In this document: positions 8,687 to 18,115 of the stretch, piece after piece
Position numbering within the stretch: the first letter of the stretch is position 1
Layout: the number at the start of each line of letters is the position of its first letter
Assembly (NCBI RefSeq): GCF_030244015.1
Contig: NZ_JASSYX010000004.1
Location: forward strand, 372,001-436,000
Source: Pedobacter ginsengisoli
GTDB lineage: Bacteria; Bacteroidota; Bacteroidia; Sphingobacteriales; Sphingobacteriaceae
Length of the DNA: 64,000 nucleotides
Direction of reading: 5' to 3'
The notes under the pieces: generated by a model
Told to the model about the DNA's origin: nothing
Database searches by the model: none
What the model saw: the letters and a program-made list of their open reading frames with translations, nothing else
Made by a program: the position numbers and the translations under genes

Positions 8687-11600
8687 TTAGTTGTTGGACG
8701 TACCTTTGTAATACCGATAACCTTTCACAATATTGCCATCCTGGTCCCTGATTAGTTTAAGTCGCTGGAAGTCATCATATTCATAGTATTGGATCTTTCC
8801 TTTCGGATCAATGGTAGACTTTAACCCGATGAGCGGATCATAAGTATAGGTAGTCATTTGCGCATCAAAAGGATGAAGTCGAAGCTCATCAATATTGCCC
8901 GTCCCTGATATGGTTAGCGTACCCGACGTATAAGTTATTTCCCTTTCCGCCAGTGTCCAGTCTGCCCTGGTGTTTTTTATCACGGCCGCTCCAACAGTAG
9001 CACCACTGACATTCACGGTCGCCCCGTTTTTATACCAATAAGACAGAATGTATTTACCCGCTGAAGTTGCGCTCGTTTTTGTGATTGCACCAGAAGTAAG
9101 CGCGTAGACTTTCTTGCCAAACGGACTCAACAGGTCTGATAACGGTACACCCGCATATGTCCAGTTACCTTTATCACCACTTTCAAAATTGGTAAAAGAC
9201 GCGTCGTCATTCGGGTTGTAACCCCCGGCACTCACATTATTTATCTTTGCAATTGCATATTGATTGTTGTGCCCCCATATGAATCCAGTGCTTGACCCAT
9301 TGGATTCGGTGTACCTTGTCACATTACCTTTAACATAGCTGTCATAGCTCACCTGTTGTTTGAAAAGGTTATTATCTACCGTATTTGTGGAACTATTGTA
9401 ATACAACCCGCCATTGTAAACCACGCTTCCTGGAATCTTCAAACTATAAACCCTATCGTTATACACTATATCATTTTCAACCTTAAACATGTTCACAGTT
9501 CCTTGCTTTACATACTGGGTAGCTCCGATCTTATAAGTCGAAACCTCTTCCACAGGTTCTGATAGCGAGAGCCTGTTATTCTTAAGAAAACTAAGCGGAT
9601 AAGAAGCACTGGGGTAATCAAGCGGATATTTAATATGGTTAATAGTTGAATCTCCTTTCGAATTCATACTTGTAATTCTTGTCGCCAGTAAGTGGTCAGG
9701 GTTATCATAATAATACTTTGTCTCCACCGTGTTATATCCGCTTTCAGAATAAAGCGTTACCGTCTCCTTTTCCTTTTTGATGCAATTCGCAAGCGTAGCC
9801 AGATCTACAAAACTATATGCATATTTACCAGGATAATTTGGTGTATTTCCCTCTCCCGTAATATTTGCGCGGGTGAAATAATCCATACCACCACCCAGTT
9901 GATTATACAAATACTGTGATTGTGCATCGGGGTTCGCAACTGGCAGATCATAACACGTCGCATCCGCCGTATAAGATGGCAATGGCCCAGACAGTTGGCC
10001 TCCCAGCGCACAAAAGAAAGAAATGAATTTGGTCTGTGCATTAAGTGGCGCGCTAAAGCTCTTAAAATCGTATTTGGTATCTTCAATAAGCTTATATTCT
10101 GCAGTATTTTTGTTAAAAGCATACTTTTTTATTCCCATAACACCGATTATCTGTTCTTTCTGCACACCAGGATTTACAGGCGAGGAGGGAACACCAATAT
10201 CTTCCATGGTTTCATAACCATTAGGTTGCCATGGCCGGTCCGGTGCTTTCTCAAATAAGGCAACATTATTATAATAGACTGTCTTACCGTAATTCAACCC
10301 CGCATCACCTTCTTCCGTATATTCTGTGACAACATTGTACATGCCGTAGCTACCAGCGTACTGTGTCAGATTATTAACAGGATGGGACAATAACATCAGG
10401 TTATTATAGTCCGTGAAAGAATTTCCACTCGAATTGTAATAAGTGGCTATTGTTTTTATCACACTCCCCGGTATGGTTACATTGCCATATCCGGATGCTT
10501 CAATTGGCCCACCATAGCCCCAATATGAACCCTCACCATAAACAAATCTCTTTTTACTAACTGTGCCCCCAAGATAACTCTGGTATAAAACAAATTTTCC
10601 TGTCGATTTTGTGATTGATTTTATCCTGATTCCGCCACCCGCAGCATACTTCGTAGTATAACTATTATTAGGGTAATCGGTAAAATAATACTTATGAGGT
10701 TCGTACTCGTATGTTACTGTAGAACCACTAGGAGTCTTGATTTTAGTCAAAGTCCCTTTTAACGCCTCGTTGAATAAAAACTGCCTGTCAGCAAAGTCAA
10801 TCATATAGGTCATCACCCCGTTTACAATATTACCAGAATTCATACCGTAGTACGCTATTGCTTCCTGCCTTGAATAACGTATATACTTTGACCAAAGATT
10901 ATACATCGATTCTGCTATCGGATAGTGTTTCTTGACCCGCAAAGCATACACGCTGTCCGGGTGTTCGAGAAGCGTTTTATTCTGTATTTTTCCGTTGTAG
11001 AATCCCCACCTGTCCTGAGCCTTGCTTTGAACATTCTGTGCAACAGGCATCTTCCCGTTATAAGTAAAACCCCAGTAGTTCATTTTGACATCATTACCAT
11101 CATATATGTGTATGGCCTTAAGATAAAGTCCATAAGTTACATCAGTTTCATCATATTCAAATTCATATCGTTTCAGTGTGATGGTAACCCCATTAACGAC
11201 TTGATAGATTCTTACTGTCGTCAACAAATCCCTTCCCATAATATCGTTATCCCCGTAAGCAAATGCTACTCTTCCATTTGGATAGGTAATTGCTTTAATA
11301 CGGGTATGGGCCAAATATTCCGTTTTCGATTGCGAGATCAACGGCTCCCCTATTCTGTAATACTTGCTATTCGGATCCTCATAAGCCCCTCCCCAAAGCC
11401 CTGAAGGCGATATTTGACGATTAAAAGGGATAGATTCCGACGTTGATATTCTTGTTTTTTTCGAAAGTCTCGCCGTATCCATTATTGATTCATACTCAAA
11501 TTTTACAGTATCTTTAAACTTGGCTGAAACAATTTGTGAAAGATCATAATCAAACCACGTGGAGGTTTGAGGGTCAGCTGCGAAATTGGGATCCCCGATA

Positions 11601-12283
11601 TACATAGGCTGAGGCTGATTACTATAATAAGATCTTCTTTTAGACTGCTTGTAGTCTCCAGAAGAAAAGCTATACACAATGCCATCTGTAGTTTTTATTT
11701 TCTTGTTCGGGTGGTCGATTGTTAACAATGGATCGTATGGAAATGTAAGTCCATTCTGCGTATAGGTACCCGCGCCTGTCGGCAGGCTATATGAATAGGT
11801 ATCCCAGGCCGCATCCGTTTTTCCTTCCACTACATCTCTGGTGTACGACTTATGCTGGTTAAATGGATCATAAATACTCGGATTGGCATTAATATCAAAA
11901 GGGATGCCGTTGCTGCTATTCATACCACCTCCGAAATCTGCTTTTCCCTGCAAATTGGTTATAATCTTACCGCCAGCGTTTAATTCCCAACCCATCCCCG
12001 GCGCTCCTGCCTCCTGTCCAACTTTCAATCCCAAAGCCGTATAATTAATACTTATAGGGACCGTGATGTCATTCACTTTAATCTCATAAAGAGGGATTCC
12101 GACTTTCAAGGTGCCGGTAGACATATCAACATTATCTAAACTGGCATCATTTAAATAATCTGCCACTTTCGGTGCATTTCCAACAGCACCCATAGCACGC
12201 TTATTGTAAGATATTTGCCCTTGGCTTTGCAGGTTCACCCCCAAAACAATAAGAATGAACGAGAGATAGAATTTTATATTCAT
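8687..12283 (-). CDS. large YD-repeat partner of RHS protein (module 1)
   Basis: I start it at the ATG at 12283, where MNIKFYLSFILIVLGVNLQS gives a Sec signal peptide ending SQGQ; an in-frame ATG at 12328 would overlap the preceding gene. The mature protein begins with a conserved segment (STGTLKVGIPLYEI, PISINYTALGLKVGQEAGAP, GMGWELNAGG) and ends in YD repeats (MTTYTYDPLIGLKSTIDPKG, YEYDDFQRLKLIRDQDGNIV). In layout it resembles the SpvB/TcB-like half of split RHS shells, with the downstream RHS protein as the TcC-like half; that pairing is inference. A paralog with the same signal peptide lies at 36329-39874. Confidence 0.85.
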   Translation of the reverse strand: MNIKFYLSFILIVLGVNLQSQGQISYNKRAMGAVGNAPKVADYLNDASLDNVDMSTGTLKVGIPLYEIKVNDITVPISINYTALGLKVGQEAGAPGMGWELNAGGKIITNLQGKADFGGGMNSSNGIPFDINANPSIYDPFNQHKSYTRDVVEGKTDAAWDTYSYSLPTGAGTYTQNGLTFPYDPLLTIDHPNKKIKTTDGIVYSFSSGDYKQSKRRSYYSNQPQPMYIGDPNFAADPQTSTWFDYDLSQIVSAKFKDTVKFEYESIMDTARLSKKTRISTSESIPFNRQISPSGLWGGAYEDPNSKYYRIGEPLISQSKTEYLAHTRIKAITYPNGRVAFAYGDNDIMGRDLLTTVRIYQVVNGVTITLKRYEFEYDETDVTYGLYLKAIHIYDGNDVKMNYWGFTYNGKMPVAQNVQSKAQDRWGFYNGKIQNKTLLEHPDSVYALRVKKHYPIAESMYNLWSKYIRYSRQEAIAYYGMNSGNIVNGVMTYMIDFADRQFLFNEALKGTLTKIKTPSGSTVTYEYEPHKYYFTDYPNNSYTTKYAAGGGIRIKSITKSTGKFVLYQSYLGGTVSKKRFVYGEGSYWGYGGPIEASGYGNVTIPGSVIKTIATYYNSSGNSFTDYNNLMLLSHPVNNLTQYAGSYGMYNVVTEYTEEGDAGLNYGKTVYYNNVALFEKAPDRPWQPNGYETMEDIGVPSSPVNPGVQKEQIIGVMGIKKYAFNKNTAEYKLIEDTKYDFKSFSAPLNAQTKFISFFCALGGQLSGPLPSYTADATCYDLPVANPDAQSQYLYNQLGGGMDYFTRANITGEGNTPNYPGKYAYSFVDLATLANCIKKEKETVTLYSESGYNTVETKYYYDNPDHLLATRITSMNSKGDSTINHIKYPLDYPSASYPLSFLKNNRLSLSEPVEEVSTYKIGATQYVKQGTVNMFKVENDIVYNDRVYSLKIPGSVVYNGGLYYNSSTNTVDNNLFKQQVSYDSYVKGNVTRYTESNGSSTGFIWGHNNQYAIAKINNVSAGGYNPNDDASFTNFESGDKGNWTYAGVPLSDLLSPFGKKVYALTSGAITKTSATSAGKYILSYWYKNGATVNVSGATVGAAVIKNTRADWTLAEREITYTSGTLTISGTGNIDELRLHPFDAQMTTYTYDPLIGLKSTIDPKGKIQYYEYDDFQRLKLIRDQDGNIVKGYRYYKGTSNN

Positions 12284-12293
12284 ATTAACTAGA

Positions 12294-12941
12294 TTAATAG
12301 CGTTTTTGGTTTTTCTGAAGGTTTTCAACCTTACTATTTAGTGTTTGGATTTCCTTTTTCTGCTCAATCAAATACAGCGTCAGCTCCTCTATCTTTTGCA
12401 GGAGTTTTTTATTCATGTCGCCAAGTTCAATCCCATTCTTCTCCACTTCCGCAGCAGAGGGAATGCCTGGCAAATGACCTTTCTCTTTAATATGACTTTC
12501 CGTTTCCTGAAGTGTGGGCAATACATAATCGTTAGCAAAGACAAAATCAGCCCAATTCGCCATTTCAACTTTTACTTCCTGCGCCCTAATTTTCCCTTTA
12601 ACAGAAAGCTTTTCTGTCGGATTAATTGTCCCAATACCAATATTTCCATTGGGTCTAAACACCATATATGTATTATTGTAAGCTCGTCCTAGATAAGCAT
12701 AGTTAGGTGTACTAATTCCGTTTTCGGCACTTCCATATACGCCCAATGCGATAAAATCATTAGTTCCATCTTCATTACTAAGTGTAAAGGCTCTTGCAAA
12801 TCCAGAGGTTACCCCCGGAAAATTGTTTTTTATTTTTATGCCATAACCTGGTCCGCCCAAAGAGATAAGAATATTACTATCCTGTGCGGACACTCCCCCG
12901 GTCATAACAAGTATCAATAGCGGCGTTATCAATCTTTTCAT
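12294..12941 (-). CDS. exported protein with GHLPGIPSA tail-fibre-like C-terminal domain
   Basis: 215 residues: Sec signal (MKRLITPLLILVMTGGVSAQ), a short variable head, NIGIGTINPTEKLSVKGKIR, then the conserved domain VKVEMANWADFVFANDYVLP, GHLPGIPSAAEVEKNGIELG, NKKLLQKIEELTLYLI and a C-terminal coiled coil rich in Gln and Lys. This is a common Bacteroidetes secreted protein type related to phage tail-fibre tips. Its last 22 residues closely match those of the last such gene in module 2 (39885-40595). Ten bases separate its stop from the YD-repeat gene start. Confidence 0.85.
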   Translation of the reverse strand: MKRLITPLLILVMTGGVSAQDSNILISLGGPGYGIKIKNNFPGVTSGFARAFTLSNEDGTNDFIALGVYGSAENGISTPNYAYLGRAYNNTYMVFRPNGNIGIGTINPTEKLSVKGKIRAQEVKVEMANWADFVFANDYVLPTLQETESHIKEKGHLPGIPSAAEVEKNGIELGDMNKKLLQKIEELTLYLIEQKKEIQTLNSKVENLQKNQKRY

Positions 12942-12951
12942 AGCTTTTTAA

Positions 12952-13830
12952 TTATTTTTTTATGAGCAATTCGACTTTTTTTAACCGTTCATCTTGTTCT
13001 TTATTTAATTTTCGTTCTTCATTTAATTGTTTGTCCTTTTCAATCAAATACAGCGTCAGCTCCTCTATCTTTTGCAGGAGTTTTTTATTCATGTCGCCAA
13101 GTTCAATCCCATTCTTCTCCACTTCCGCAGCAGAGGGAATGCCTGGCAAATGACCTTTCTCTTTAATATGACTTTCTGTTTCCTGAAGAGTTGGAAGCTT
13201 ATAAGACCTGCTAAATACAAAATCCGGCCAATTAGCGAGCTCGACCTTAATTTCTTGAGCTCTGATCTTACCATTAACTGCCAACTTATGCCCTTGAGTA
13301 TTAGTTGTACCAATACCGACATCGCCAGTCAAAAAAGTATTTCCAAGATTAGTTACGGTACCCTTAAACTTATTTTTATATACCAGTTGCTTAGTATTTG
13401 TTCCCTGCATAGGTTCATCCATAGCAGTCCAGCCACTAAACCATGTAGCTTGTTCAGACAACCCTTTAACGAATGCAGTTATCTTAAACCGCTGGTAATA
13501 AACCCTGTCATCAATAAATATGTTAACCAGGCCCGCATTATTAGTCAACCATACTTCCGGAGTATATGAACCCGCTGAAGAAATTGATGAACTGACAAAA
13601 CTGTCATTGAAGATATAGTATACGATATCAAAAGAAATTGTCTCTGACGAGCCATAACTATACCCCTGAAAATGCAAATTCACCATTTGTGTGCCGTTAT
13701 ACGGCAGATTTGTATGTATGTTCACCCCATTTACGGGCGAACTGTTTTTATGATAGCTTAACGCTTCATAAGTTTGTCCATAACATATCTCACCAACTAA
13801 CAAAAAGCAGGTAACTAATAATATCTTCAT
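12952..13830 (-). CDS. exported protein with GHLPGIPSA C-terminal domain
   Basis: 292 residues with a Sec signal peptide (cleavage near CYGQ), a jelly-roll-like head domain (TYEALSYHKNSSPVNGVNIH onwards), the VGIGTTNTQGHKLAVNGKIR linker and the shared C-terminal domain with GHLPGIPSAAEVEKNGIELG, ending in a charged coiled coil (LNEERKLNKEQDERLKK). The head domain is homologous along its whole length to that of the gene at 17284-18114, so the two are true paralogs, while the other heads in the array differ. It probably sits on the cell surface or is released. The next gene follows after ten bases. Confidence 0.85.
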   Translation of the reverse strand: MKILLVTCFLLVGEICYGQTYEALSYHKNSSPVNGVNIHTNLPYNGTQMVNLHFQGYSYGSSETISFDIVYYIFNDSFVSSSISSAGSYTPEVWLTNNAGLVNIFIDDRVYYQRFKITAFVKGLSEQATWFSGWTAMDEPMQGTNTKQLVYKNKFKGTVTNLGNTFLTGDVGIGTTNTQGHKLAVNGKIRAQEIKVELANWPDFVFSRSYKLPTLQETESHIKEKGHLPGIPSAAEVEKNGIELGDMNKKLLQKIEELTLYLIEKDKQLNEERKLNKEQDERLKKVELLIKK

Positions 13831-13836
13831 AACTGT

Positions 13837-14775
13837 CTATTTTTGACTCCCTTTTAACTCTTGAATTTCCTTTGATTGCTCATTAACCACTTTATTCAAT
13901 CGAATCAAATACAGCGTCAGCTCCTCAATCTTCTGTAGCAACTTCTTATTCATATCGCCCAGCTCAATCCCGTTATTCTCCACTTCAGTAGCCGAAGGAA
14001 TCCCCGGCAAATGACCTTTCTCCTTAATATGCTTTTCGGTTTCCTGGAGTGTTGGCAATATGTAGTCTTTCGCAAAAACAAAGTCCGCCCAGTTGGCCAT
14101 TTCCACCTTGATTTCCTGCGCCCTGATCTTGCCTTTTACAGAAAGCTTCTCCGTAGCCGAATTGGTACCGATCCCCACATTACCGTTGCTACCATACTGG
14201 ACCATCAACCCATCATATGCCTTTGCCGCTTCATTGTGTACAAAGAATATCTCAGACAAGCCTACATACCCAGCATAGGTACCAGTTGACTGTGTACTTT
14301 CAAGAAGCGTATATCTTAATTTTGTAAAAACCCCCTTAGGAGTTGCCGCAATAAAAGTTGAATTGGTATTGTTAGCAACATCAGCGATAGTTCTCCATTC
14401 ATTAAGGCCCAAATAAACATCATAGCCTTCTATTTTGAATCTTTTAGGTGGAAGGGCCCTGGCTGTAAAGCCTACAAAAGCCCCAACCTGTACGTGAACC
14501 GAAGGCAAGCCAGCTATCTCTATGACAACCTCATTTTCAGCATTTCCATCAAACCCGGTAATATATTCGACCTGAAAAGAACCATTGAACAGGCCCGGTA
14601 AATTATACTGCCTGGTCCCGGTCTGCGTTACCTGATATCTATGCGCCGCATTGAACAAAAGATTTTTATCCAATCCGATATAAGAAGCATTTCCCACAGG
14701 CGTAAATGTTTGACCTATAGCTACCTGAATAAGGCATGCCATGAATGATAAGAGGAATAAAGATGATTTTACCAT
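13837..14775 (-). CDS. exported protein with GHLPGIPSA C-terminal domain
   Basis: 312 residues. Signal peptide ends CLIQVAIGQ. The head is a beta-rich domain not found in the other array members (YITGFDGNAENEVVIEIAGL, KRFKIEGYDVYLGLNEWRTI). The shared C-terminal part starts at VGIGTNSATEKLSVKGKIRA and carries GHLPGIPSATEVENNGIELG and a coiled coil (LNKVVNEQSKEIQELKG). Six bases separate it from the gene downstream and eight from the gene upstream, so the cluster is transcribed as a unit. Head variability with a constant tail suggests the head is a binding domain. Confidence 0.83.
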   Translation of the reverse strand: MVKSSLFLLSFMACLIQVAIGQTFTPVGNASYIGLDKNLLFNAAHRYQVTQTGTRQYNLPGLFNGSFQVEYITGFDGNAENEVVIEIAGLPSVHVQVGAFVGFTARALPPKRFKIEGYDVYLGLNEWRTIADVANNTNSTFIAATPKGVFTKLRYTLLESTQSTGTYAGYVGLSEIFFVHNEAAKAYDGLMVQYGSNGNVGIGTNSATEKLSVKGKIRAQEIKVEMANWADFVFAKDYILPTLQETEKHIKEKGHLPGIPSATEVENNGIELGDMNKKLLQKIEELTLYLIRLNKVVNEQSKEIQELKGSQK

Positions 14776-14783
14776 AACGAAGT

Positions 14784-15833
14784 TTAATTAGACGATTTAA
14801 TACCTTCCAGCTCAGTTACCCTTTTATTCAATTGAATTATATACAATGTTAGCTCCTCGATCTTCTGCAACAACTTCTTGTTTATATCCCCTAGCTCAAT
14901 TCCATTCTTCTCTACCTCCGCCGCAGAAGAAATACCCGGCAAATGACCTTTCTCTTTGATGTGTTTCTCTGTTTCCTGCAACATAGGCAAGGCATAGTCC
15001 TTCGCAAAAACAAAGTCCGGCCAATTGGCCATTTCCACTTTTACTTCCTGTGCCCTTACTTTCCCTTTAACTGCGAGATCATAGTCGCCCGGAACAGTTG
15101 TTTTTATGCCGACCTTACCAGAAAAATATGCTTGATTATCATAACCAGGCTGGAGTCCAAGCAGTGCTGCAAGTGTAGGCTCGTTGCCATTTACCACATC
15201 GACCCTTGGAGAATAGAAAAACTGACGGTCATTTAATGCCGTATCGTTGTTCAGAAAAGTCCGGTGATAATTGGAAACAGCTGTAGGCAAGAATTTGAAA
15301 TCGGCAATACTCCTTACCTTCGATCCCGTCGCACCATCATAAATCCCACCTTCGTGTACTGTAGATGTATCGTTGCTACCATGGATATAGGCAACCAGCA
15401 AATACCATTTATTTAGTAAAGGAAGATCTCCTGCCCAGAAATAAGGATTTGAACTGGTGACTCCTGCAAGCGTCGATATGGTACCGCAGCCAAAATAAGA
15501 GGAACCATTGGCAGAATTGGATTTCTTTAGCCAGATCGTATATCTGTACTTATTAGTATGAATCACTGGGAATGTCTGTGTATTCCAGCCGCCGTCATTA
15601 CTACTATTACCAGATGGTATAGCTTTCCATACAACTACATTCTTCCCGTCAGGACCTGTACCCCATTCCCTTACACTCTCAGTGGAAGATCCTGCAATGT
15701 TAAAAATACCACTTGTCCCTGAACCAACCGTCCACCCGGTCATATCCAATAAATTTTGTGCTTGAGTCTCCAGATGCGCGGTCACTATCAGTGCCAGCCC
15801 AACCAGGCATTTTGAGATTGAAGTTAATTTCAT
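14784..15833 (-). CDS. exported protein with GHLPGIPSA-type C-terminal domain, first intact gene after leader 1
   Basis: 349 residues. Signal peptide MKLTSISKCLVGLALIVTAH ends near LETQAQ. The head is carbohydrate-binding-module-like in appearance (SSTESVREWGTGPDGKNVVV, RYTIWLKKSNSANGSSYFGC), which is inference. The tail has VKGKVRAQEVKVEMANWPDF and GHLPGISSAAEVEKNGIELG, with S instead of P in the core motif. The pseudogene at 18116-18439 is an eroded copy of this gene. It is the first gene of its transcription unit; a leader with conserved stem-loops lies upstream. Confidence 0.83.
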   Translation of the reverse strand: MKLTSISKCLVGLALIVTAHLETQAQNLLDMTGWTVGSGTSGIFNIAGSSTESVREWGTGPDGKNVVVWKAIPSGNSSNDGGWNTQTFPVIHTNKYRYTIWLKKSNSANGSSYFGCGTISTLAGVTSSNPYFWAGDLPLLNKWYLLVAYIHGSNDTSTVHEGGIYDGATGSKVRSIADFKFLPTAVSNYHRTFLNNDTALNDRQFFYSPRVDVVNGNEPTLAALLGLQPGYDNQAYFSGKVGIKTTVPGDYDLAVKGKVRAQEVKVEMANWPDFVFAKDYALPMLQETEKHIKEKGHLPGISSAAEVEKNGIELGDINKKLLQKIEELTLYIIQLNKRVTELEGIKSSN

Positions 15834-16327
15834 GGCTTTCTAAATTTTAGCAATGAAGATTCATCCACATTGCCGTTTATTTCGAAAGCAAATTAAAACA
15901 CCGGAGTACAGCCATTCTGCACTCCCTCATTTTTCTGAAAATAAATTTAAATGGGGATTTCCAACAAAATAAGCGGCATTTTGCTAGAAAAATATGAAGG
16001 AGTTTGTCTTCGAAAAATCAATTTGCTCACTACCAGTGTGCTATTTTCACACTCTGAATTCTTGAAATCACAATAGGCAATGAAAAATGAACAGCCTTTG
16101 TAGTTTCTCGACTGGCATGCCTATTATCCAAGCAGATCCGTCAGCCTCCTAAATTTGACCATTAGCGCTTCGCTGCACCCTGAATTCAAGATTAGCACAA
16201 CAGGCAGGTCACGAAAAAATGTATATAATACGCTTAAAATTATCTAAGTGTACATTTTCAAATTAATTACTGCACAATTTGAAGCGAATCTACAAATGCT
16301 GAAAGTGTTCTTTTCATCATTACCGAA
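15834..16327 (-). other. intergenic leader region inside module 1
   Basis: 494 bases without a coding frame. It contains the repeat shared with 18440-18622 and 41580-41766: the text TTCGAAAGCAA..TTAAAACACCGGAGTACAG just upstream of the gene and a second stem-loop about 110 bases further. The part beyond 16070 shows no recognisable remnant of the small regulator gene that lies upstream of the other two copies. Confidence 0.6.
15903..16062 (-). promoter_or_regulatory. leader 1: paired conserved stem-loops upstream of tail-fibre-like gene
   Basis: Stem-loop B, ggagtacag/ctgcactcc at 15903-15925 (nine-base stem, one a-c mismatch, loop ccatt), lies 70 bases before the gene start. Stem-loop A, agtgtg-ctatttt-cacact at 16035-16052, followed by ctgaattct, lies 110 bases further upstream. 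Both recur with the same spacing in leaders 2 and 3. Conservation of structure in a non-coding leader suggests regulation or a promoter-proximal RNA element; the mechanism is unknown. Confidence 0.55.
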
Positions 16328-17281
16328 TTATTTATGGTTTTGCTCAATCTTATTTATCCGTTGCTCCATTGCTTGTATTTTTTTATCTTTTTCAATTAAA
16401 TACAGTGTCAGCTCCTCAATCTTTTGCAGCAACTTCTTATTCATATCACCTAGCTCAATCCCATTCTTCTCCACTTCCGCAGCAGAAGGAATCCCCGGTA
16501 AATGACCCTTTTCTTTAATGTGCTTTTCTGTTTCCTGAAGGGACGGTAATACATAGTCATTGGCAAATACAAAATCCGACCAATTGGCCATTTCCACTTT
16601 AACTTCCTGAGCCCTGATCTTCCCTTTTACAGAAAGTTTTTCCGATGGTAAAGAAGTTCCTATTCCTACATTTGCATTAAGTATCGAGACGTTGGGATTT
16701 GTTCCATAGGATGCAATTGTTAAGCTACCATTGGAGCCAATTGTAAAAGCATTGTAGTTGGCATCATCATAGCCCAACCTCAACTGCTGTGCCGCATCTA
16801 CGATATGAAATTTTGCAGAAATTATTGAACCAGTACCTAATCCAAGCCTGCCAGATGCGTTTAACCTCATACGTTCTACAGGCTGAATAATTGCCCCATT
16901 TACACCGCCGGCGGCGGCATATTGCCAAATGAAGCCTAAATGAAAATTTGAAGAAAATAAGCTGCTTGACAAAGTACCTCTCGGTTGAATAAAATTAGTG
17001 CCGTCCCAATAAGCGTTGTGGTTAACCCACGCACCGTATCCGGCAGCACTGCCAGCTTGTTTTGACCCTTGAAAATAACCGCCGGTACCCGAAGTGCCTC
17101 CTGCTATCTGAATAAAAGGATTGCTCGATCCGCTAATCAGGATATTACCCGATACCTCAAGCTTTTCAGATGGACTTAGCGTCCCAATACCCACATTACC
17201 CGTAGTATTCAGAACATTTGTTTGCGAGAATGCAAAATTAGAAAGCATCAAAAATCCGAGGAGAACGCAATTCCGTTTCAT
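16328..17281 (-). CDS. exported protein with GHLPGIPSA C-terminal domain
   Basis: I use the ATG at 17281 because the paralog at 40597-41571 starts with the same MKRNCVLLGF; an ATG at 17287 overlaps the upstream stop by four bases and could also be used. Signal peptide ends SNFAFSQ. Two separate NVGIG motifs frame the head (VGIGTLSPSEKLEVSGNI and VGIGTSLPSEKLSVKGKI), typical of phage-tail-like beta structures. The tail has GHLPGIPSAAEVEKNGIELG and a coiled coil (EKDKKIQAMEQRINKIEQNH). It is the last gene of the short upstream unit that begins at 18439. Confidence 0.84.
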   Translation of the reverse strand: MKRNCVLLGFLMLSNFAFSQTNVLNTTGNVGIGTLSPSEKLEVSGNILISGSSNPFIQIAGGTSGTGGYFQGSKQAGSAAGYGAWVNHNAYWDGTNFIQPRGTLSSSLFSSNFHLGFIWQYAAAGGVNGAIIQPVERMRLNASGRLGLGTGSIISAKFHIVDAAQQLRLGYDDANYNAFTIGSNGSLTIASYGTNPNVSILNANVGIGTSLPSEKLSVKGKIRAQEVKVEMANWSDFVFANDYVLPSLQETEKHIKEKGHLPGIPSAAEVEKNGIELGDMNKKLLQKIEELTLYLIEKDKKIQAMEQRINKIEQNHK

Positions 17282-17283
17282 AA

Positions 17284-18114
17284 TCATTTATTTTTCAATT
17301 GTTCGATTTCTCTATTTAACTCTATTACATACAGCGTCAGCTCTTCGATCTTTTGCAGTAGTTTCTTATTCATATCACCCAACTCTATCCCGTTCTTCTC
17401 CACTTCCTCAGCAGAAGGAATCCCAGGCAAATGACCTTTCTCTTTAATATGCTTTTCTGTTTCCTGAAGTGTAGGTAACATGTAGTCTTTCGCAAAAACG
17501 AAATCTGCCCAGTTCGCCATTTCCACTTTAACCTCCTGAGCCCTGATCTTGCCCTTTACAGATAGCTTTTCAGTTGGGGAACTTGTCCCCACTCCAACAT
17601 TGCCTAACAAGAGTGTATTTCCAAGATTAGTCAAAGTCCCCTTAAACTTATTTTTGTAAACCAGGTTAACTGCATTAGTACCTTGCATAACTTCATCTGC
17701 TGCTGTCCATCCCTGAAACCACGCCGCTTGCTCAGTTATTCCCTTTGCGAAAGCAGTTACCTTAAACCTTTGGAAAGGGGATTTATCGTTAATAAAAACA
17801 TTTACAAAACCGCTATTATTTGACAGCCAGACTTCAGGAGTATAGCCTCCCGCAGAAGAAATAGAGTGCTGTATAAAAGCGCCATTGTAGATGTAATAAA
17901 CTGCACTTAAGGATATAGTCTCTGCCGCCCCATAATTATAGCCCTCTATATTTAAGGTCACCATTTGGCTCGCATTAGTATAAGGAAGATTAGTCCTGAT
18001 ATTCACTCCATTGACCGGAGTAGCGTTTAAGCTGTAATTCAATGCTTCATAAGTCTGTGCTTGACAAACTACGCTGGCAAAGAAAAAGCAGATTAGCAAA
18101 ATTCTTTTCATCAC
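17284..18114 (-). CDS. exported protein with GHLPGIPSA C-terminal domain
   Basis: 276 residues. Signal peptide MMKRILLICFFFASVVCQAQ. The head (TYEALNYSLNATPVNGVNIR to YKNKFKGTLTNLGNTLLLGN) is a full-length paralog of the head at 12952-13830, and the tail carries GHLPGIPSAEEVEKNGIELG with a short coiled coil (IELNREIEQLKNK). It directly follows the eroded gene 18116-18439, with the stop of that remnant one base before this start, so it may be cotranscribed from leader 2. Confidence 0.84.
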   Translation of the reverse strand: MMKRILLICFFFASVVCQAQTYEALNYSLNATPVNGVNIRTNLPYTNASQMVTLNIEGYNYGAAETISLSAVYYIYNGAFIQHSISSAGGYTPEVWLSNNSGFVNVFINDKSPFQRFKVTAFAKGITEQAAWFQGWTAADEVMQGTNAVNLVYKNKFKGTLTNLGNTLLLGNVGVGTSSPTEKLSVKGKIRAQEVKVEMANWADFVFAKDYMLPTLQETEKHIKEKGHLPGIPSAEEVEKNGIELGDMNKKLLQKIEELTLYVIELNREIEQLKNK

Positions 18115-18115
18115 A

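Noticed and set aside
10925..11404. 159-residue plus-strand open frame inside the YD-repeat gene
   Set aside because: It is antisense to a long, well-supported secreted protein and has no recognisable domain or start context.
13027..13569. 180-residue plus-strand open frame in the tail-fibre-like array
   Set aside because: It is a shadow frame; similar antisense frames recur opposite every copy of the conserved C-terminal domain.
12294..18114. Repeated units as a CRISPR or tandem-repeat array
   Set aside because: The repeats are coding, about 300 bases long, and belong to paralogous genes with different heads.
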